Part shown: one piece after another, positions 1-12,350 of the stretch
Layout: each line of letters opens with the position of its first letter
Numbering within the stretch: the stretch's first letter is position 1
Assembly (NCBI GenBank): GCA_021730205.1
Contig: CP072533.1
Coordinates: 897,380-961,379 of the forward strand
Length of the DNA: 64,000 nt
Direction of reading: 5' to 3'
From: Candidatus Ruthia sp. Cpac_8_S14
GTDB lineage: Bacteria; Pseudomonadota; Gammaproteobacteria; PS1; Pseudothioglobaceae
Made by a program: the position numbers and the translations under genes
The notes under the pieces: model-generated
What the model was told of the DNA's origin: nothing
Database searches by the model: none
The model's input: the letters and a program-made list of their open reading frames with translations, nothing else

Positions 1-3000
1 TAATGTGTTGATAGTACAACTTCGGAATCACTCTCCTCAACCATTTTAATTAGCGGCTTTAGTCCTTTTGCCGCTGTTGATCTCTCGGCTTCATCAATCA
101 TCTCAAAGAAAGTTAAACCTGTCAATGGATCGGTATTTTTATTAACGGTCAAACCCTCAACAAAATCTACAAAAATCACACGACCTGCTTGTTCAGAAAT
201 AATAGGGTGTGTATGTGGATCCCAATCAGCAATCTTATCTTTTGCTTTAACCGCACCACCTTCTTGCACATGTACAATTGCACCATAAGGAATTCTATAA
301 CGTTCAACCTCTTGACCTTTGTTATTACGAATAGTCACCTCAGAAGAACGAGAAATGACCACTAAATCATTATTTTCATTGGTAATCGATTTTAAATTTT
401 CAAAGTGTGTAACACCATCCGTATTAACATTGATACTGCTGACTGCAGTAGAAGCAGATGCAGCGCCACCAATATGGAAAGTACGCATGGTTAACTGCGT
501 ACCTGGCTCACCAATGGATTGTGCTGCAATAACACCAATTGCCTCACCAACATCAATTTTATGACTACGTGCCATATCATTACCATAGCATGATGAGCAC
601 ACGCCATAACGTGTATCGCAAGTGATAGCTGAGCGTACTTTCATCGACTCAATGCCTAATTCATTAATCTTATCTGAATCATCCAAGGAGACTAAATGAC
701 CTTTTTCTAAAAATACATTCGTTGAACCTGGCATTAATACGGCTTTTGCTGTCACTCGACCTAATGTTGCTGTGCCCAAGGTTTGTACAATATTACCACC
801 GTCAATCACTGCTTTCATAATCAAGCCATTATCGGTACCACAATCATCTTCAGTAATAACCAAATCTTGTCCAACATCCACCAAACGCCTGGTTAAATAA
901 CCAGAGTTTGCTGTTTTCAGTGCTGTATCAGCCAAACCTTTACGTGCACCATGTGTAGAAATAAAATACTGCATGTTGTTCAAGCCTTCACGGAAATTTG
1001 ACGTAATTGGGGTTTCAATAATTGACCCATCTGGCTTCGCCATCAATCCGCGCATGCCTGATAACTGACGCATTTGTGCAGGAGAGCCCCTTGCACCTGA
1101 ATCAGCCATCATATAAACCGAGTTAAATGAGGCAAGTTTTTGAGTCTTGCCATCAGCGTCAATAAAATCTTCAAAACCAATCTCATCCATCATTGCTTTT
1201 GCCACTTTTTCAGAAGTACGCGACCAAATATCAATCACCTTGTTGTAGCGCTCACCATCAGTCACAATACCTTTAGAAAATTGCTCCTGAATATCTTTAA
1301 CTTGAACCTCTGCTTGTTCAATCATCATGGCTTTAGAATCTGGAATAATCATATCATTTGAGCAAAATGAAATACCTGATTTAGTTGAATATTGGAAACC
1401 CATATACATCATTTGATCAGCAAACATAACCGTTTGCTTTAATTCTTGCGTGCGGTAGCAAACATGAATTAAACTAGAAACTACTTTTTTACTAATGGCT
1501 TCATTGATTAAATCAAATGACAGGCCATTCGGCAAAATTCTTGAAAAAATCGCACGACCCACCGTGGTATCAACGATACGTTTAGTGCTAGGCTCAAATT
1601 TACCATCAATCTTTTGATAATCCTGAATACGTAATTTAACCTTTGCATGCAAGGTAACATTGCCAGACTCATAAGCGTTAAGTACTTCGGTTGCATTTGC
1701 AAAAATTAGCCCCTCACCTTTTTGATTAATCATCTCACGAGTCATATAATAAAGACCCAAAATAACATCTTGCGATGGCGCAATAATAGGCTCACCACTA
1801 GCAAGGTGTAAGACATTATTAGACGCCAACATTAAGGTTCTTGCCTCTAATTGCGCCTCCTCAGATAAAGGCACGTGTACTGCCATTTGGTCGCCATCAA
1901 AGTCAGCATTGAATGCACCACAGACAAGTGGATGTAACTGAATGGCCTTGCCTTCAATTAGTAGCGGCTCAAACGCTTGGATGCCTAAACGGTGCAATGT
2001 TGGTGCACGGTTTAGCAACACTGGATGTTGATGCACGACTTTTTCTAAAATATCCCACACTTCTGGTGATTCGCTTTCAACCATTTTCTTAGCAGCTTTA
2101 ATGGTTGAAGCCAAGCCTTTGGCTTGCAATCTATTATAGATAAATGGCTTAAATAGTTCTAATGCCATTTTCTTAGGCAAACCACACTGGTGTAACTTAA
2201 GATATGGTCCACAAACAATCACTGAACGACCTGAATAGTCAACTCGCTTACCTAATAAATTTTGGCGGAAACGTCCTTGCTTGCCTTTAATCATATCTGA
2301 TATAGACTTCAAAGGACGACGATTATTACCCATCACAGCACGACCACGACGACCGTTATCAATGAGCGAGTCTACTGCTTCCTGTAGCATACGCTTTTCA
2401 TTGCGAACGATGATTTCAGGCGCATCAAGTTCTAATAAACGTGCTAAACGATTATTACGATTAATTACGCGACGATATAAGTCGTTAAGATCCGAAGTCG
2501 CAAAACGACCGCCATCTAATGGCACTAAAGGACGTAAATCGGGCGGAAGAATTGGCAATACTTTTAACACCATCCATTCAGGCTTATTGCCAGATTGGAT
2601 TAATGAATTAACCAATTTAAGGCGTTTATTGTATTTTTTAAGTTTAGTTTGACTTTTTGTATTTAAACTATTTTCGCGTAAATTAGCCGCTTCAACCTCA
2701 AGTTTCATGTCGGATAAGACATCTTGAATAGCCTCTGCACCCATTTTTGCTTCAAACTCGTCACCACCATATTCATCTAGTGCATCAAAGTACATCTCTT
2801 CAGTTAATAACTGCTTATGCATAAGTGGTGTTGAACCTGGATCAGTCACTAAGAATGCTTCAAAATAAAGCACACGTTCAATATCCTTGAGTGTCATATC
2901 CATCAACAATCCTAGACGTGAAGGCAAAGATTTTAAATACCAAATATGCGCAACTGGTGCTGATAATTCGATATGACCCATGCGTTCACGGCGAACTTTT

Positions 3001-3284
3001 GAATACGTTACCTCAACCCCACATTTTTCACACACAACGTTGCGAAACTTCATGCGCTTATACTTACCGCATAAACACTCAAAATCTTTCATGGGGCCAA
3101 ATATTTTGGCACAAAACAAGCCTTCTCTTTCAGGCTTAAAGGTACGATAATTAATAGTTTCAGGTTTTTTAACCTCGCCATATGACCATGAACGAATCTT
3201 CTCAGGAGAGGCCAGCCCAACTCTAATTGCGTCAAAGTCTTGCTCTTTTTGCTCTAACTTATGAATTTTTAATAAATCTCTCAT
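1..3284 (-). CDS. rpoC: DNA-directed RNA polymerase subunit beta' (partial, C-terminus outside window)
   Basis: This is the largest RNA polymerase subunit and forms the catalytic centre with RpoB. The minus-strand frame is open from an ATG at 3284, preceded by an AGGAGA ribosome-binding site, to the window edge. That gives about 1094 codons, so roughly the last 300 residues are missing. Visible features are the N-terminal zinc-binding cysteines (CLCGKY...CEKCG, about residues 70-88), the magnesium-binding [10 protein letters not shown] motif near residue 459, the bridge-helix/trigger-loop region ([18 protein letters not shown]) and the second zinc site ([13 protein letters not shown]). It lies 13 bases after rpoB and is surely co-transcribed with it. 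Identity is certain. Confidence 0.98.
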   Translation of the reverse strand, partial: MRDLLKIHKLEQKEQDFDAIRVGLASPEKIRSWSYGEVKKPETINYRTFKPEREGLFCAKIFGPMKDFECLCGKYKRMKFRNVVCEKCGVEVTYSKVRRERMGHIELSAPVAHIWYLKSLPSRLGLLMDMTLKDIERVLYFEAFLVTDPGSTPLMHKQLLTEEMYFDALDEYGGDEFEAKMGAEAIQDVLSDMKLEVEAANLRENSLNTKSQTKLKKYNKRLKLVNSLIQSGNKPEWMVLKVLPILPPDLRPLVPLDGGRFATSDLNDLYRRVINRNNRLARLLELDAPEIIVRNEKRMLQEAVDSLIDNGRRGRAVMGNNRRPLKSISDMIKGKQGRFRQNLLGKRVDYSGRSVIVCGPYLKLHQCGLPKKMALELFKPFIYNRLQAKGLASTIKAAKKMVESESPEVWDILEKVVHQHPVLLNRAPTLHRLGIQAFEPLLIEGKAIQLHPLVCGAFNADFDGDQMAVHVPLSEEAQLEARTLMLASNNVLHLASGEPIIAPSQDVILGLYYMTREMINQKGEGLIFANATEVLNAYESGNVTLHAKVKLRIQDYQKIDGKFEPSTKRIVDTTVGRAIFSRILPNGLSFDLINEAISKKVVSSLIHVCYRTQELKQTVMFADQMMYMGFQYSTKSGISFCSNDMIIPDSKAMMIEQAEVQVKDIQEQFSKGIVTDGERYNKVIDIWSRTSEKVAKAMMDEIGFEDFIDADGKTQKLASFNSVYMMADSGARGSPAQMRQLSGMRGLMAKPDGSIIETPITSNFREGLNNMQYFISTHGARKGLADTALKTANSGYLTRRLVDVGQDLVITEDDCGTDNGLIMKAVIDGGNIVQTLGTATLGRVTAKAVLMPGSTNVFLEKGHLVSLDDSDKINELGIESMKVRSAITCDTRYGVCSSCYGNDMARSHKIDVGEAIGVIAAQSIGEPGTQLTMRTFHIGGAASASTAVSSINVNTDGVTHFENLKSITNENNDLVVISRSSEVTIRNNKGQEVERYRIPYGAIVHVQEGGAVKAKDKIADWDPHTHPIISEQAGRVIFVDFVEGLTVNKNTDPLTGLTFFEMIDEAERSTAAKGLKPLIKMVEESDSEVVLSTH

Positions 3285-3297
3285 TGAATTCTCCTAA

Positions 3298-6200
3298 TTA
3301 GTGTTGTTCTAACTCAACATCAATACCTAACGAACGAATCTCTTTCACCAAAACATTAAATGATTCTGGCATGACCGACTCTATTAAATTCTTACCATCA
3401 ACAATACTCTTATACATTTTTGCTCGTCCTGCGACATCATCAGATTTTACGGTTAACATTTCGCGCAATGTATGTGCTGCGCCATAAGCTTCTAATGCCC
3501 ACACCTCCATCTCACCAAATCTTTGACCACCAAACTGAGCCTTGCCACTAAGTGGTTGTTGTGTCACTAGTGAGTAAGGGCCAGTAGAACGCGCATGCAT
3601 CTTGTCATCAACCAAATGGTTCAGTTTTAACATGTGCATATAGCCGACGGTCACGTGGCGATCAAATGGCTCGCCTGTACGACCATCGTACAATTGTTCT
3701 TGTCCAGACTCTGGCAAATCAGCCAACCTAAGTAGTGATTTAATGTCTTCTTCTTTAATGCCATCAAATACTGGTGTTGCCATTGGCACACCTTCACGAA
3801 GATTATTTGCCAGTTCAATAATTTCTTCATCACTAAATGACGCTAAGTCTTCTTGCTTGCCGTGGGCATTATAAATCTTGTCTAAGAAGTCTCTAATTTG
3901 TTTAACCATCTCGGTGCGTTTTTCATCTAATATGGCAGCAATTTTATGTCCCAAACCTTTAGCAGCATAACCCAAGTGAACTTCTAATACTTGACCCACA
4001 TTCATGCGTGATGGCACACCCAATGGATTAAGCATAAAATCTATGGTAGAGCCATCTGCAAGATAAGGCATGTCTTCAACTGGAGATACACGTGAAATTA
4101 CGCCTTTGTTGCCATGACGTCCAGCCATTTTATCACCCACTTGAAGTGTTTTACGAGTTGCTACGTAAACTTTAACCATCTTCATAACCCCTGGTGGTAA
4201 TTCTGCGCCTTCGTTAATTTTGGCTTTTTCTTCTTCAAAAAATTTCTCAAACTCAACTTGCTTGGCTTTGGCTTGTTTAACCAATACTGCTACTGCTTTA
4301 TTAACAGTCGCATCTTCAACTTTAAGCTTAACAATGTCTTTATTATCAAGTTTTTTCATCAACTTGGCGCTTAACTTTTCACCTGCTTTAATATCACCGG
4401 CAGCCTTACTTAGCACATTATCAGAAAGTTTCAAACGAACGCGACGAAAGATATCACCATTAATAATGCCAGATTCATCGTCGATGTCTTTTTTAATTCT
4501 TTCTAAACGTTCTGTATCAATACTTAATGCTCTAGCATCTTTTTCAACGCGATCACGTGTAAATACTTGAACATCAATAACAACACCTGATTTAGAGGCG
4601 CCAACACGTAATGATGAATCTTTAACATTGTTGGCTTTTTCGCCAAAAATAGCTCTGAGTAATTTCTCTTCAGGAGAAAGCACTGTTTCGCTCTTAGGGG
4701 TTACCTTACCTACTAAGATATCACCACCTTTAACACGAGCACCTACATAAACAATACCCACTTCATCTAACTTAGACAGTGCTGACTCACTAACATTTGG
4801 AATATCTGCGGTAATCTCTTCAGGACCTAATTTAGTATCACGTGAATAAGCAGTTAGTTCTTCAATATGAATGGTTGTATAACGATCTTCTTGCACAATC
4901 TTCTCTGAAATTAAAATTGAGTCTTCAAAGTTATAACCATTCCAAGGCATAAAGGCAATCTTCATATTTTGACCCAGTGCTAACTCACCCATATCAGTTG
5001 ATGGGCCATCTGCCAAAACATCACCAGCAACAATTTTGTCACCGGTTTTAACTAATGGCTTTTGGTTAATACAAGTATTCTGGTTGGAGCGTGAATACTT
5101 AGTCAAATTGTAAATATCAACACCCAACTCATTTGCTTTAGTTTGTTTAGAATCTACGCGAATAACAATACGTGATGCATCTACCGCCTCAACCACGCCA
5201 CTATGTTTAGCAGTCACGCAAACACGAGAATCCGTTGCTACAACACGTTCAATACCTGTACCAACCAATGGTTTTTCAGCTTTTAACACAGGAACGGCTT
5301 GGCGTTGCATGTTTGAGCCCATCAGCGCACGATTCGCATCGTCATGCTCTAAGAAAGGAATGAGTGATGCTGCTACCGATGCAATTTGCTTAGAATCAAT
5401 ATCGATTAACGTCACTTCTGATGAATTTACTAAAACAAACTCATTCTTATGACGACAAGAAATAAGATCATCCATTAACTTGCCTTTATCATTCACTATT
5501 GCGTTTGCTTGTGCAATTGTATGCGTGATTTCATCAATAGCTGAGACATAAATCACATCTTTAGTCACTTTGCCATTTTTAACCACTTGATAAGGAGTTT
5601 CTAAGAATCCATAGCTGTTTGTCTTGGCATAAACAGCCAATGTATTAATCAAGCCAATATTAGGACCTTCTGGTGTTTCAATTGGACACAAACGACCATA
5701 GTGCGAAGGATGCACATCACGCACTTCAAAACCAGCACGCTCACGAGTTAATCCACCAGGACCTAGCGCAGAAATACGACGCTTATGAGTCACACCTGAC
5801 AAAGGATTTACTTGATCCATAAATTGAGACAACTGAGAAGAACCAAAAAATTCTCTAACTGCTGCAGATATAGGCTTAGAATTGATTAAATCTTGTGGCG
5901 TTAATTCGTCTGTTTCAGCTAAATTCAAACCTTCTCTGACTGCTTTTTCAACCCTAACAAGGCCAATCCTAAACTGATTTTCAATCATCTCACCAATTGC
6001 TCTTACACGTCTATTGGCTAATGTATCAACATCATCAACAGAATCATTACCGTCTTTAATATTAATGAGTAACTTAATAACACTAATAATGTCATCATTG
6101 GTTAATACATGTTCACCTGTTTCAGACCCAATGCCCAAACGACGATTAAGCTTCATACGGCCGACTTTTGATAAATCATAGCGGTCATTTTTAAAAAATA

Positions 6201-7380
6201 AATTGTTAAATAGTAAATTAACCGCATCTTCAGTGGCAGGTTCACCCGGACGCATTACATGATAGATGGACATACGAGCTTCAATCTCGGTTTGCGTTTC
6301 ATCTAAACGCAATGTATCTGAAATATAAGCACCTGTCTCAGAGACATTAATATAAAGGATTTCTATTTTTTTAACCTTATTGGTGTTTAGTAACTCTAAT
6401 ACTTCTTCAGAAATAACAGTATTAGCTGATATTAAAATTTCACCCGTGTCTTTATCAATAATATCAACAGAAATTACCTTATCAAGCAAATACTCTAATG
6501 GTGCATTGATTGATTTAATACCTGCTTTCTCCAATAACTTGACATGCTTAGCAGTAATTCTACGACCTTTTTCAACTACCACGTCTTGATTAGCAACAAT
6601 ATCAAATTCTGCAATTGTGCGTTGCAGGCGCATCGGTGCCATGTTCAAATCACATGATTTAGCTTTTAATTTAACAATAGTCTTTTCAAAAAAGGTTTCA
6701 AGAATACCTTCACTATTTAGACCCATGGCACGTAACAATGTGGTGACTGGTAATTTTCTACGTCTGTCAATTCGAACGTATAAATGTTCGTGATGGTCAT
6801 ATTCAAAATCCAACCATGAACCACGGTAAGGAATAATGCGTGACGAAAATAGAATTTTACCTGAAGAGTGTGTTTTGCCCTTATCATGCTCAAAAATAAC
6901 GCCAGGAGATCTGTGTAGTTGAGAGACAACAACACGCTCAGTACCATTAATAACAAAGGTACCCGTTTCAGTCATAAGTGGCAATTGTCCTAAATAAACA
7001 TCTTCTTCAATAATTTGCTTAACTTTGCGCTTTTTCTTTAAAGTTGAAGCATTTTTATCAAATAAAACCAAATTTAATTTAACGCGTAATGTGGATGCAA
7101 ACGTTATGCCACGTAACTTACACTCTTCAACATTAAATTTAGGCTCTTGTAATTCATAATCAACGTACTCAATTTGAGCATAACTATTAACCGCAGTAAT
7201 CGGAAACACTGATTGAAAAACAGCATGTAAGCCAATATCTTTCTTGATTTTGCTACCCGCTTGGATAAAACTGTTAAATGAGTCAATTTGGATTGCTAGT
7301 AAATCTGGTTCGGTCAAAATTGATTCTCTAGAACCAAAGTTATTTCTAATTCGCTTTCTTTCGGTGAATGAATAAGCCAT
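3298..7380 (-). CDS. rpoB: DNA-directed RNA polymerase subunit beta
   Basis: RpoB is the second catalytic subunit of RNA polymerase and carries the rifampicin-binding pocket. The 1360-residue protein is slightly longer than the E. coli subunit (1342). It shows the family landmarks in order: an N-terminal [14 protein letters not shown] start, the rifampicin region ([23 protein letters not shown]), the [20 protein letters not shown] segment, the KPGG-region sequence [10 protein letters not shown], and the C-terminal clamp sequence [19 protein letters not shown]. The ATG start has a GAGG Shine-Dalgarno sequence. It follows rplL after a 169-base spacer containing a hairpin and precedes rpoC. No defects are seen. 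Confidence 0.99.
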   Translation of the reverse strand: MAYSFTERKRIRNNFGSRESILTEPDLLAIQIDSFNSFIQAGSKIKKDIGLHAVFQSVFPITAVNSYAQIEYVDYELQEPKFNVEECKLRGITFASTLRVKLNLVLFDKNASTLKKKRKVKQIIEEDVYLGQLPLMTETGTFVINGTERVVVSQLHRSPGVIFEHDKGKTHSSGKILFSSRIIPYRGSWLDFEYDHHEHLYVRIDRRRKLPVTTLLRAMGLNSEGILETFFEKTIVKLKAKSCDLNMAPMRLQRTIAEFDIVANQDVVVEKGRRITAKHVKLLEKAGIKSINAPLEYLLDKVISVDIIDKDTGEILISANTVISEEVLELLNTNKVKKIEILYINVSETGAYISDTLRLDETQTEIEARMSIYHVMRPGEPATEDAVNLLFNNLFFKNDRYDLSKVGRMKLNRRLGIGSETGEHVLTNDDIISVIKLLINIKDGNDSVDDVDTLANRRVRAIGEMIENQFRIGLVRVEKAVREGLNLAETDELTPQDLINSKPISAAVREFFGSSQLSQFMDQVNPLSGVTHKRRISALGPGGLTRERAGFEVRDVHPSHYGRLCPIETPEGPNIGLINTLAVYAKTNSYGFLETPYQVVKNGKVTKDVIYVSAIDEITHTIAQANAIVNDKGKLMDDLISCRHKNEFVLVNSSEVTLIDIDSKQIASVAASLIPFLEHDDANRALMGSNMQRQAVPVLKAEKPLVGTGIERVVATDSRVCVTAKHSGVVEAVDASRIVIRVDSKQTKANELGVDIYNLTKYSRSNQNTCINQKPLVKTGDKIVAGDVLADGPSTDMGELALGQNMKIAFMPWNGYNFEDSILISEKIVQEDRYTTIHIEELTAYSRDTKLGPEEITADIPNVSESALSKLDEVGIVYVGARVKGGDILVGKVTPKSETVLSPEEKLLRAIFGEKANNVKDSSLRVGASKSGVVIDVQVFTRDRVEKDARALSIDTERLERIKKDIDDESGIINGDIFRRVRLKLSDNVLSKAAGDIKAGEKLSAKLMKKLDNKDIVKLKVEDATVNKAVAVLVKQAKAKQVEFEKFFEEEKAKINEGAELPPGVMKMVKVYVATRKTLQVGDKMAGRHGNKGVISRVSPVEDMPYLADGSTIDFMLNPLGVPSRMNVGQVLEVHLGYAAKGLGHKIAAILDEKRTEMVKQIRDFLDKIYNAHGKQEDLASFSDEEIIELANNLREGVPMATPVFDGIKEEDIKSLLRLADLPESGQEQLYDGRTGEPFDRHVTVGYMHMLKLNHLVDDKMHARSTGPYSLVTQQPLSGKAQFGGQRFGEMEVWALEAYGAAHTLREMLTVKSDDVAGRAKMYKSIVDGKNLIESVMPESFNVLVKEIRSLGIDVELEQH

Positions 7381-7508
7381 GAATACCTCGTATTGAGTTG
7401 ATCGTGTTATATAAAAATTTCTTCTTAATCAACAAACTTCAATTGATATTTTTAAAAAAACATCTCATTTAGTTTGTACTTTAATTTAGTGTACAAATAA
7501 AGCACCAA

Positions 7509-7527
7509 AATCCCCTTGTCGGGGATT
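7509..7527 (-). promoter_or_regulatory. rplL-rpoB intercistronic hairpin (attenuator or processing site)
   Basis: A perfect 7-bp inverted repeat (AATCCCC / GGGGATT, 5-base loop) lies between the rplL stop and the rpoB start, followed on the transcribed strand by TTTTGG. In E. coli this intergenic space holds a partial terminator and an RNase III site that set the ratio of ribosomal protein to polymerase mRNA. The same role is inferred here from position alone. The T-run is too short for a strong terminator, so readthrough into rpoB is expected. Confidence 0.55.
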
Positions 7528-7549
7528 CTAGGTTTTTACGTTTAACTAA

Positions 7550-7927
7550 TTATTTTAGTTCTACGCTAGCACCGGCTTCTTCAAGCTGTTTTTGAATCTC
7601 TTCAGCTTCTGTTTTAGACGCACCCTCTTTGATTGCTGCTGGCGCAGACTCAACCATGTCTTTAGCTTCCTTAAGACCCAATCCAGTGATACTACGAACT
7701 GCCTTAATGACAGCAACTTTTTTCTCACCAAATGAGGTTAGCATAACGTCAAACTCATCTTTCTCAGCTACTACGTCTACTGCGTCTACTGCTACAACTG
7801 GTGCCGCAACTGGTACAGCAGCACTTACACCAAACTTCTCTTCCATTGCTGATACTAACCCAACAACATTCATTACCGACATATCGGCAATTGCATTTAA
7901 AATATCTTCATTGGTTAATTTAGCCAT
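7550..7927 (-). CDS. rplL: 50S ribosomal protein L7/L12
   Basis: This is the ribosomal stalk protein that recruits translation factors to the large subunit. At 125 residues it has the usual family length. It shows an N-terminal dimerisation helix ([30 protein letters not shown]), a flexible Ala/Val-rich hinge (about residues 35-52), and a C-terminal domain with the conserved [20 protein letters not shown] helix-turn and GGA-like [10 protein letters not shown] end. It follows rplJ by 22 bases in the L10 operon and is controlled with it by the leader upstream of rplJ. Confidence 0.98.
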   Translation of the reverse strand: MAKLTNEDILNAIADMSVMNVVGLVSAMEEKFGVSAAVPVAAPVVAVDAVDVVAEKDEFDVMLTSFGEKKVAVIKAVRSITGLGLKEAKDMVESAPAAIKEGASKTEAEEIQKQLEEAGASVELK

Positions 7928-7949
7928 GATATTTACTCCTTTTATTTAT

Positions 7950-8474
7950 TTATGGTTGTTTTTGATCGCGAACTGCTGCCACTACTCGAGTCGCCTTGGT
8001 TGGCACCTCAATTAAGGTTCTAACTAGTTTCTCAACTGGTGCTAACATTAACGCCATTGTGATACCAATTGCTTGATCTTTAGTTGGTAAGTCTGCAATG
8101 CGTTGAAGTTGATTTGATTCTACAAATTCACCTGAAACGCCCAAACCTTTAACAACTAAATCTTCATTCTCTTTGATAAAATTCTTGAATACTCGTGCTA
8201 CTGCACCTGGATCTTCTTGTGAAAAACCCAAAATAACAGGTCCACTAAGAACCAGCAATACACATTCGCATTCTGTCTTTATCAATGCTCTTTTTGCTAG
8301 TGAGTTCTTTACAACACGTAAAGTCACATCAGCACCAAGCGCACTTGAACGTAAATTAGTCATTTGCTCAACTGTCAATCCACGATACTCAGCAACGCCA
8401 ACAGAAACTGACACTTTTGCGAGTGAGTTTACTTGTTCAACAACTGCCTTTTTTGCCATCAGATTTAGAGCCAT
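7950..8474 (-). CDS. rplJ: 50S ribosomal protein L10
   Basis: L10 anchors L7/L12 dimers to the ribosome and, in gammaproteobacteria, represses its own operon by binding the mRNA leader. The protein is 174 residues. The N-terminus [15 protein letters not shown] matches the family start (E. coli MALNLQDKQAIV), which fixes the ATG at 8474. A strong AGGAGAGG ribosome-binding site precedes it. The conserved [12 protein letters not shown] segment (about residues 31-42) and a C-terminal L7/L12-binding helix (about 135-165) are present. It lies downstream of a long structured leader and just ahead of rplL. Confidence 0.98.
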   Translation of the reverse strand: MALNLMAKKAVVEQVNSLAKVSVSVGVAEYRGLTVEQMTNLRSSALGADVTLRVVKNSLAKRALIKTECECVLLVLSGPVILGFSQEDPGAVARVFKNFIKENEDLVVKGLGVSGEFVESNQLQRIADLPTKDQAIGITMALMLAPVEKLVRTLIEVPTKATRVVAAVRDQKQP

Positions 8475-8705
8475 TTACCTCTCCTGAACAATTTAAAAAA
8501 AGAAAGCCATCTTTCGATAACTTTCGCCACAAAGTATTTACATACCCTCTACATAGGCAGATCAAATCAATCAATTAAACAAACATACCAAAAAAATACG
8601 TTTGCACCTATGGTCTTTGAGGTCATGCAAGATAAATTTTGCGACCCAAAGAATTCTCTTAAAGGCCTTTGCATCATCATGCAAAGGCCTCTTTTCCAAT
8701 AAAAC
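8475..8705 (-). promoter_or_regulatory. putative L10 (rplJ) mRNA leader region
   Basis: This 231-base gap between rplA and rplJ contains no open frame but two clear foldable elements on the transcribed strand. One is a 12-bp perfect hairpin right after rplA. The other is an imperfect long stem at 8615-8651 (CTTTG/CAAAG ends, GTC/GAC and GCAA/TTGC blocks separated by small bulges). Gammaproteobacterial rplJ genes have an autoregulatory leader bound by L10-(L7/L12)4. The bulged stem in this position fits that leader, but no covariance check was possible. Confidence 0.5.
8663..8690 (-). terminator. strong hairpin downstream of rplA (terminator or attenuator)
   Basis: A perfect 12-bp inverted repeat (AGGCCTTTGCAT / ATGCAAAGGCCT) with a 4-base loop begins 16 bases after the rplA stop codon. 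On the transcribed strand it is followed by TTAAGAG, not a T-run, so intrinsic termination would be weak. It more likely protects the 3' end of rplK-rplA mRNA or attenuates transcription into rplJ. Confidence 0.6.
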
Positions 8706-9401
8706 TTAAATATCTACACTTGTTAAATCAACGCTAAGTCCTGGCCCCATGGTTGAAGAAATACTTAATTTTTTAAAATAAATACCCTTGGCTGAACTAG
8801 GTTTTTCTTTTTTAAGTGCTTCTATTAAAGCGTTAATATTTTGCGTTAGCGCGCTTGCATCAAATGATACTCTGCCAACACAGCCATGAACAATGCTAGC
8901 TTTGTCAGCGCGATAACGCACTTGACCTGCTTTAGCATTATTAACAGCAGTTACAACATCTAGCGTTACTGTACCGACTTTAGGGTTAGGCATCAAACCA
9001 CGAGGACCTAACACTTGACCTAGACGACCCACAATACCCATGGCGTCTGGAGATGCAATCACCACATCATAGTTTAAATCACCGTCTTGCATAGATTTCA
9101 TTAAATCTTCCATGCCAACAACGTCTGCACCAGCATCTTGTGCTTTAGCCACATTGTCACCCTGAGTAAATACAGCAACACGAACTGTTTTACCCGTACC
9201 ATTTGGTAATACCACTGCACCACGAACATTTTGATCAGATTTCTTAGCATCAATACCTAAATTGATACTCACATCGATAGACTCATCAAATTTTGCTGTT
9301 GCACATTCTTTTAATAAATTTAAAGCGTCATTAATTGAATAAGGCTTATTAGACCCAACCTTGGCTGAAATGTTTTTTTGTTTTTTTGTTAATTTAGCCA
9401 C
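8706..9401 (-). CDS. rplA: 50S ribosomal protein L1
   Basis: L1 binds 23S rRNA at the L1 stalk near the E site. It is 231 residues, a standard length. The segments [26 protein letters not shown] (about residues 120-145) and [34 protein letters not shown] are diagnostic. The start is GTG at 9401 (GTG GCT AAA), and it overlaps the end of rplK by 8 bases, indicating translational coupling. A downstream hairpin separates it from the rplJ leader. Confidence 0.98.
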   Translation of the reverse strand: MAKLTKKQKNISAKVGSNKPYSINDALNLLKECATAKFDESIDVSINLGIDAKKSDQNVRGAVVLPNGTGKTVRVAVFTQGDNVAKAQDAGADVVGMEDLMKSMQDGDLNYDVVIASPDAMGIVGRLGQVLGPRGLMPNPKVGTVTLDVVTAVNNAKAGQVRYRADKASIVHGCVGRVSFDASALTQNINALIEALKKEKPSSAKGIYFKKLSISSTMGPGLSVDLTSVDI

Positions 9402-9834
9402 TTACTCCATCCTCCACCGTGATACCCATTGACCTAGCCGTGCCAGCAATAATATTAACTGCTGCATCCATGTCATTGGTATTCAAATCTTTCATCTTCA
9501 TACTAGCTACTTTTTCTAACTGGACACGAGTGATATTACCCACTTTATCTAGATGAGGAACGCCACTACCTCTTTTAATACCCGTTATTTTTAGGATTAA
9601 TAGAGCTGCTGGTGGTGTTTTAGTTACAAAGGTAAAACTACGATCACTATAAACAGTGATCACAACGGGTACTTTCATGCCTTTGTCAATATCTTGAGTT
9701 TTTGCGTTAAATGCTTTACAAAATTCCATAATATTAACACCATGCTGACCCAATGCAGGACCTACAGGTGGTGATGGATTTGCTTCTTGTGCAGCCACTT
9801 GAAGTTTAATATAGGATTCAATTTTTTTAGCCAT
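9394..9834 (-). CDS. rplK: 50S ribosomal protein L11
   Basis: L11 binds the GTPase-associated centre of 23S rRNA and is needed for the RelA response. The chosen start is the ATG at 9834 ([16 protein letters not shown]), which gives 146 residues and sits 5 bases after an AAGGAAG ribosome-binding site. A longer in-frame extension to 9891 has no family support. Conserved features are the [25 protein letters not shown] segment (about residues 19-43) and [15 protein letters not shown], followed by the C-terminal rRNA-binding domain. Its stop overlaps the rplA start by 8 bases. Confidence 0.97.
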   Translation of the reverse strand: MAKKIESYIKLQVAAQEANPSPPVGPALGQHGVNIMEFCKAFNAKTQDIDKGMKVPVVITVYSDRSFTFVTKTPPAALLILKITGIKRGSGVPHLDKVGNITRVQLEKVASMKMKDLNTNDMDAAVNIIAGTARSMGITVEDGVSG

Positions 9835-9942
9835 TTTTCTTCCTTGAGGCTTTGCCTCATTTTGGGTATTTATACCCGTTACTAGGTACAAACGCCGATT
9901 AAGCTCCCCTGTTAAATCACAACTTTAAAAGTTGTTTGTCGT

Positions 9943-10476
9943 TTAAGTCTTCTCTACTTGTGAGAATTCCAATTCTACCGAAGTAGAACGACCAAAAATT
10001 AGCACTTCTACTCTCAATAAATTCTTTTCATAATCAACTGCTTGAACCAAGCCATTAAATTCATTAAACGGCCCATCAATAACTAAAATTTCTTCGCCTG
10101 GTTGATAAGCCACTTTAGGCTTAGGCTTGTCAGCACCTTCTTGCACACGTGCAAGAATTTTATCAACTTCACGTTGCGTAATTGGAGAAGGTTTACCTGA
10201 TGAGCCGCCAATAAAACCAATCACATTATTAGTGTTTTTAACTAGCAACCAGCTGGGTTCAGTAAGTTCCATATTCACCAGCATATAACCTGGAAAAAAC
10301 TTACGTTCTGCCGTTTTTTTCTGCCCATCTTTTAATTCAACAACTTGCTCAGTTGGCACCAAAATCTCACCTACCAAGTTTTCAAGTCCTTCTCTAATAA
10401 CAGACCCTTCAATTGCAATCTTAACTTTCGCTTCAAAACCACTTCTTGCATGAAGCACGTACCATCTTTTAGACAT
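9943..10476 (-). CDS. nusG: transcription termination/antitermination protein NusG
   Basis: NusG links RNA polymerase to Rho or to the ribosome. The 177-residue protein has the N-terminal NGN domain (KRWYVLHARSGFEAKV start; FFPGYMLVNMELTEPSW near residues 62-78; VIGFIGGSSGKPSPI) and a C-terminal KOW domain (GEEILVIDGPFNEFNGLVQAVD). It begins 10 bases after secE in the conserved secE-nusG-rplKA order. Confidence 0.98.
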   Translation of the reverse strand: MSKRWYVLHARSGFEAKVKIAIEGSVIREGLENLVGEILVPTEQVVELKDGQKKTAERKFFPGYMLVNMELTEPSWLLVKNTNNVIGFIGGSSGKPSPITQREVDKILARVQEGADKPKPKVAYQPGEEILVIDGPFNEFNGLVQAVDYEKNLLRVEVLIFGRSTSVELEFSQVEKT

Positions 10477-10486
10477 CTTAGCCCTC

Positions 10487-10858
10487 TTAATTTGTTAACA
10501 ACTGCACCATCAACGAGAGCAATGCATCAACTATCCACAAGAAAATAGCCACAATCATAACAGTAACCATAATCATACCTGTGGTTTTAATAGTTTCATC
10601 GCGCGTGGGCCACACAACCTTGCGTAATTCAATTTTTATCTCAATTAAAAATAAACTAAAACGCACTCCTTGGGATGATTTAAAGAACACAAAACCTGCT
10701 AACACAAGAGTAGACAATAAAACCAATACTTTGTATAGCGTTATATTTAATCCTAATGGGTCTAAATAAAACAACACAAGAGATGCGATCACAATTAGAA
10801 CTGATACAACCATTCCTAGTGATGACTCTTTTACTTGTCTTTCTACTGCCTTAGTCAC
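10487..10858 (-). CDS. secE: preprotein translocase subunit SecE
   Basis: SecE is the small essential clamp subunit of the SecYEG channel. The likely start is GTG at 10858 (V/M-TKAVERQVKESSLG), preceded by AAGGGG, giving 123 residues. An upstream in-frame extension to 10927 would run through the tRNA-Trp gene and is rejected. Three hydrophobic segments are visible (about residues 16-33, 42-60 and 95-118), as in the three-helix E. coli protein. The conserved cytoplasmic motif EIKIELRKVVWPTRDET (about residues 71-87) confirms identity. Confidence 0.95.
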   Translation of the reverse strand: MTKAVERQVKESSLGMVVSVLIVIASLVLFYLDPLGLNITLYKVLVLLSTLVLAGFVFFKSSQGVRFSLFLIEIKIELRKVVWPTRDETIKTTGMIMVTVMIVAIFLWIVDALLSLMVQLLTN

Positions 10859-10874
10859 ATTACACCCCTTAACA

Positions 10875-10950
10875 TGGCAGGCAAGGAGGGACTCGAACCC
10901 CCAACCAATGGTTTTGGAGACCATCACTCTACCAATTGAGCCACTTGCCT
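10875..10950 (-). tRNA. tRNA-Trp (anticodon CCA)
   Basis: A 76-base cloverleaf reads AGGCAAG...CTTGCCT in the acceptor stem, with a genome-encoded CCA end and a GGTTCGAGTCC T-arm. The anticodon loop is CTCCAAA, giving CCA for tryptophan. It lies between tuf and secE, the position seen in many gammaproteobacteria. Confidence 0.97.
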
Positions 10951-11026
10951 ATAAACCTTAAAGGCTTAGATATTTGTCCAAGCCAACTCTATTTTTTAAA
11001 CCTGTTTAAATTTTAACTTTTTTTGA

Positions 11027-12217
11027 TTAACCCGTCACCTTAGAAACCACACCCGCACCCACCGTACGACCACCCTCTCTAATAGCAAATCTTAAACCAT
11101 CTTCCATAGCGACTGGTGACAATAATTCTACTTGCATTTTCACGTTGTCACCTGGCATCACCATCTCTACACCATCAGGTAGCTGACAAGCACCTGTCAC
11201 ATCTGTTGTTCTAAAATAGAACTGTGGACGATAGTTGCTAAAGAATGGGGTATGACGACCACCCTCATCTTTGTTTAAAATATAAACTTCAGCTTCAAAC
11301 TTTGAATGTGGCTTGATTGAACCTGGCTTAGCCAATACTTGACCACGCTCAACTTCTTCACGCTTGGTACCACGAAGTAACACACCAACGTTGTCACCTG
11401 CCTCGCCTGAATCAAGTAACTTTCTAAATATTTCAACACCTGTACAAGTGGTGGTTTGAGTGTCTTTAATGCCAACGATCTCTAACTCGTCACCGACATT
11501 AACAATGCCTGCTTCAATACGACCTGTTACCACAGTACCACGACCTGAAATTGAGAATACATCCTCAATTGGCATGATGAAGGATTTATCTGTGTCACGC
11601 TTAGGGGTTGGAATGTAGGTGTCTAGTGCTTCTACTAATTTAATAATGGAAGGCACGCCAATATCTGAGGTGTCGCCTTCTAAAGCTTTCAGTGCTGAAC
11701 CGAAGATAACCGGGGTGTCATCACCTGAGAAATCGTATTCGTCTAATAGCTCACGGATTTCCATTTCAACCAATTCAACTAATTCTTCATCATCAACCAT
11801 ATCGGCTTTGTTCATGTAAACAACGATGTAAGGTACGCCTACTTGCTTAGATAATAGAATGTGCTCACGGGTTTGAGCCATTGGACCGTCTGTGGCGGCA
11901 ATGACAATAATAGCGCCGTCCATTTGAGCAGCACCTGTAATCATGTTTTTAACGTAATCAGCGTGTCCTGGACAGTCAACGTGTGCGTAGTGACGAACTT
12001 CAGACTCATACTCTACATGAGCTGTTGAGATGGTAATACCGCGTTCTCTTTCTTCAGGAGCATTATCAATATCTGCATAATCTTTGAATTCGCCACCGCG
12101 CGCTTCCGCCATAACTTTAGTGATGGCGGCTGTGAGTGTGGTTTTGCCGTGGTCAACGTGACCGATTGTGCCGACGTTGACGTGTGGTTTGGTTCTTTCG
12201 AATTTTTCTTTTGACAT
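11027..12217 (-). CDS. tuf: elongation factor Tu
   Basis: EF-Tu delivers aminoacyl-tRNA to the ribosome. The protein has 396 residues. The GTPase motifs are intact: G1 [10 protein letters not shown] (about residues 18-27), G3 DCPGHADY (about 80-87) and G4 NKADM (about 135-139). The effector segment ERERGITIS, domain II ([14 protein letters not shown]) and the C-terminal [13 protein letters not shown] end are all present. It follows tRNA-Thr directly, matching the E. coli tufB context (tyrU-glyT-thrT-tufB). Confidence 0.99.
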   Translation of the reverse strand: MSKEKFERTKPHVNVGTIGHVDHGKTTLTAAITKVMAEARGGEFKDYADIDNAPEERERGITISTAHVEYESEVRHYAHVDCPGHADYVKNMITGAAQMDGAIIVIAATDGPMAQTREHILLSKQVGVPYIVVYMNKADMVDDEELVELVEMEIRELLDEYDFSGDDTPVIFGSALKALEGDTSDIGVPSIIKLVEALDTYIPTPKRDTDKSFIMPIEDVFSISGRGTVVTGRIEAGIVNVGDELEIVGIKDTQTTTCTGVEIFRKLLDSGEAGDNVGVLLRGTKREEVERGQVLAKPGSIKPHSKFEAEVYILNKDEGGRHTPFFSNYRPQFYFRTTDVTGACQLPDGVEMVMPGDNVKMQVELLSPVAMEDGLRFAIREGGRTVGAGVVSKVTG

Positions 12218-12259
12218 TTTATTCCCCTACGTTTAAACAATTAAATTTAAAAAAAAATT

Positions 12260-12335
<76 letters not shown>

Positions 12336-12350
12336 ACAGCTCCTCCATTT

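Noticed and set aside
9835..9891. Longer rplK N-terminus
   Set aside because: Residues before MAKKIES are not part of the L11 family, and a strong ribosome-binding site precedes the ATG at 9834.
10859..10927. Upstream in-frame extension of secE
   Set aside because: It would run through the tRNA-Trp gene. The GTG at 10858 has a good ribosome-binding site and gives the family length.
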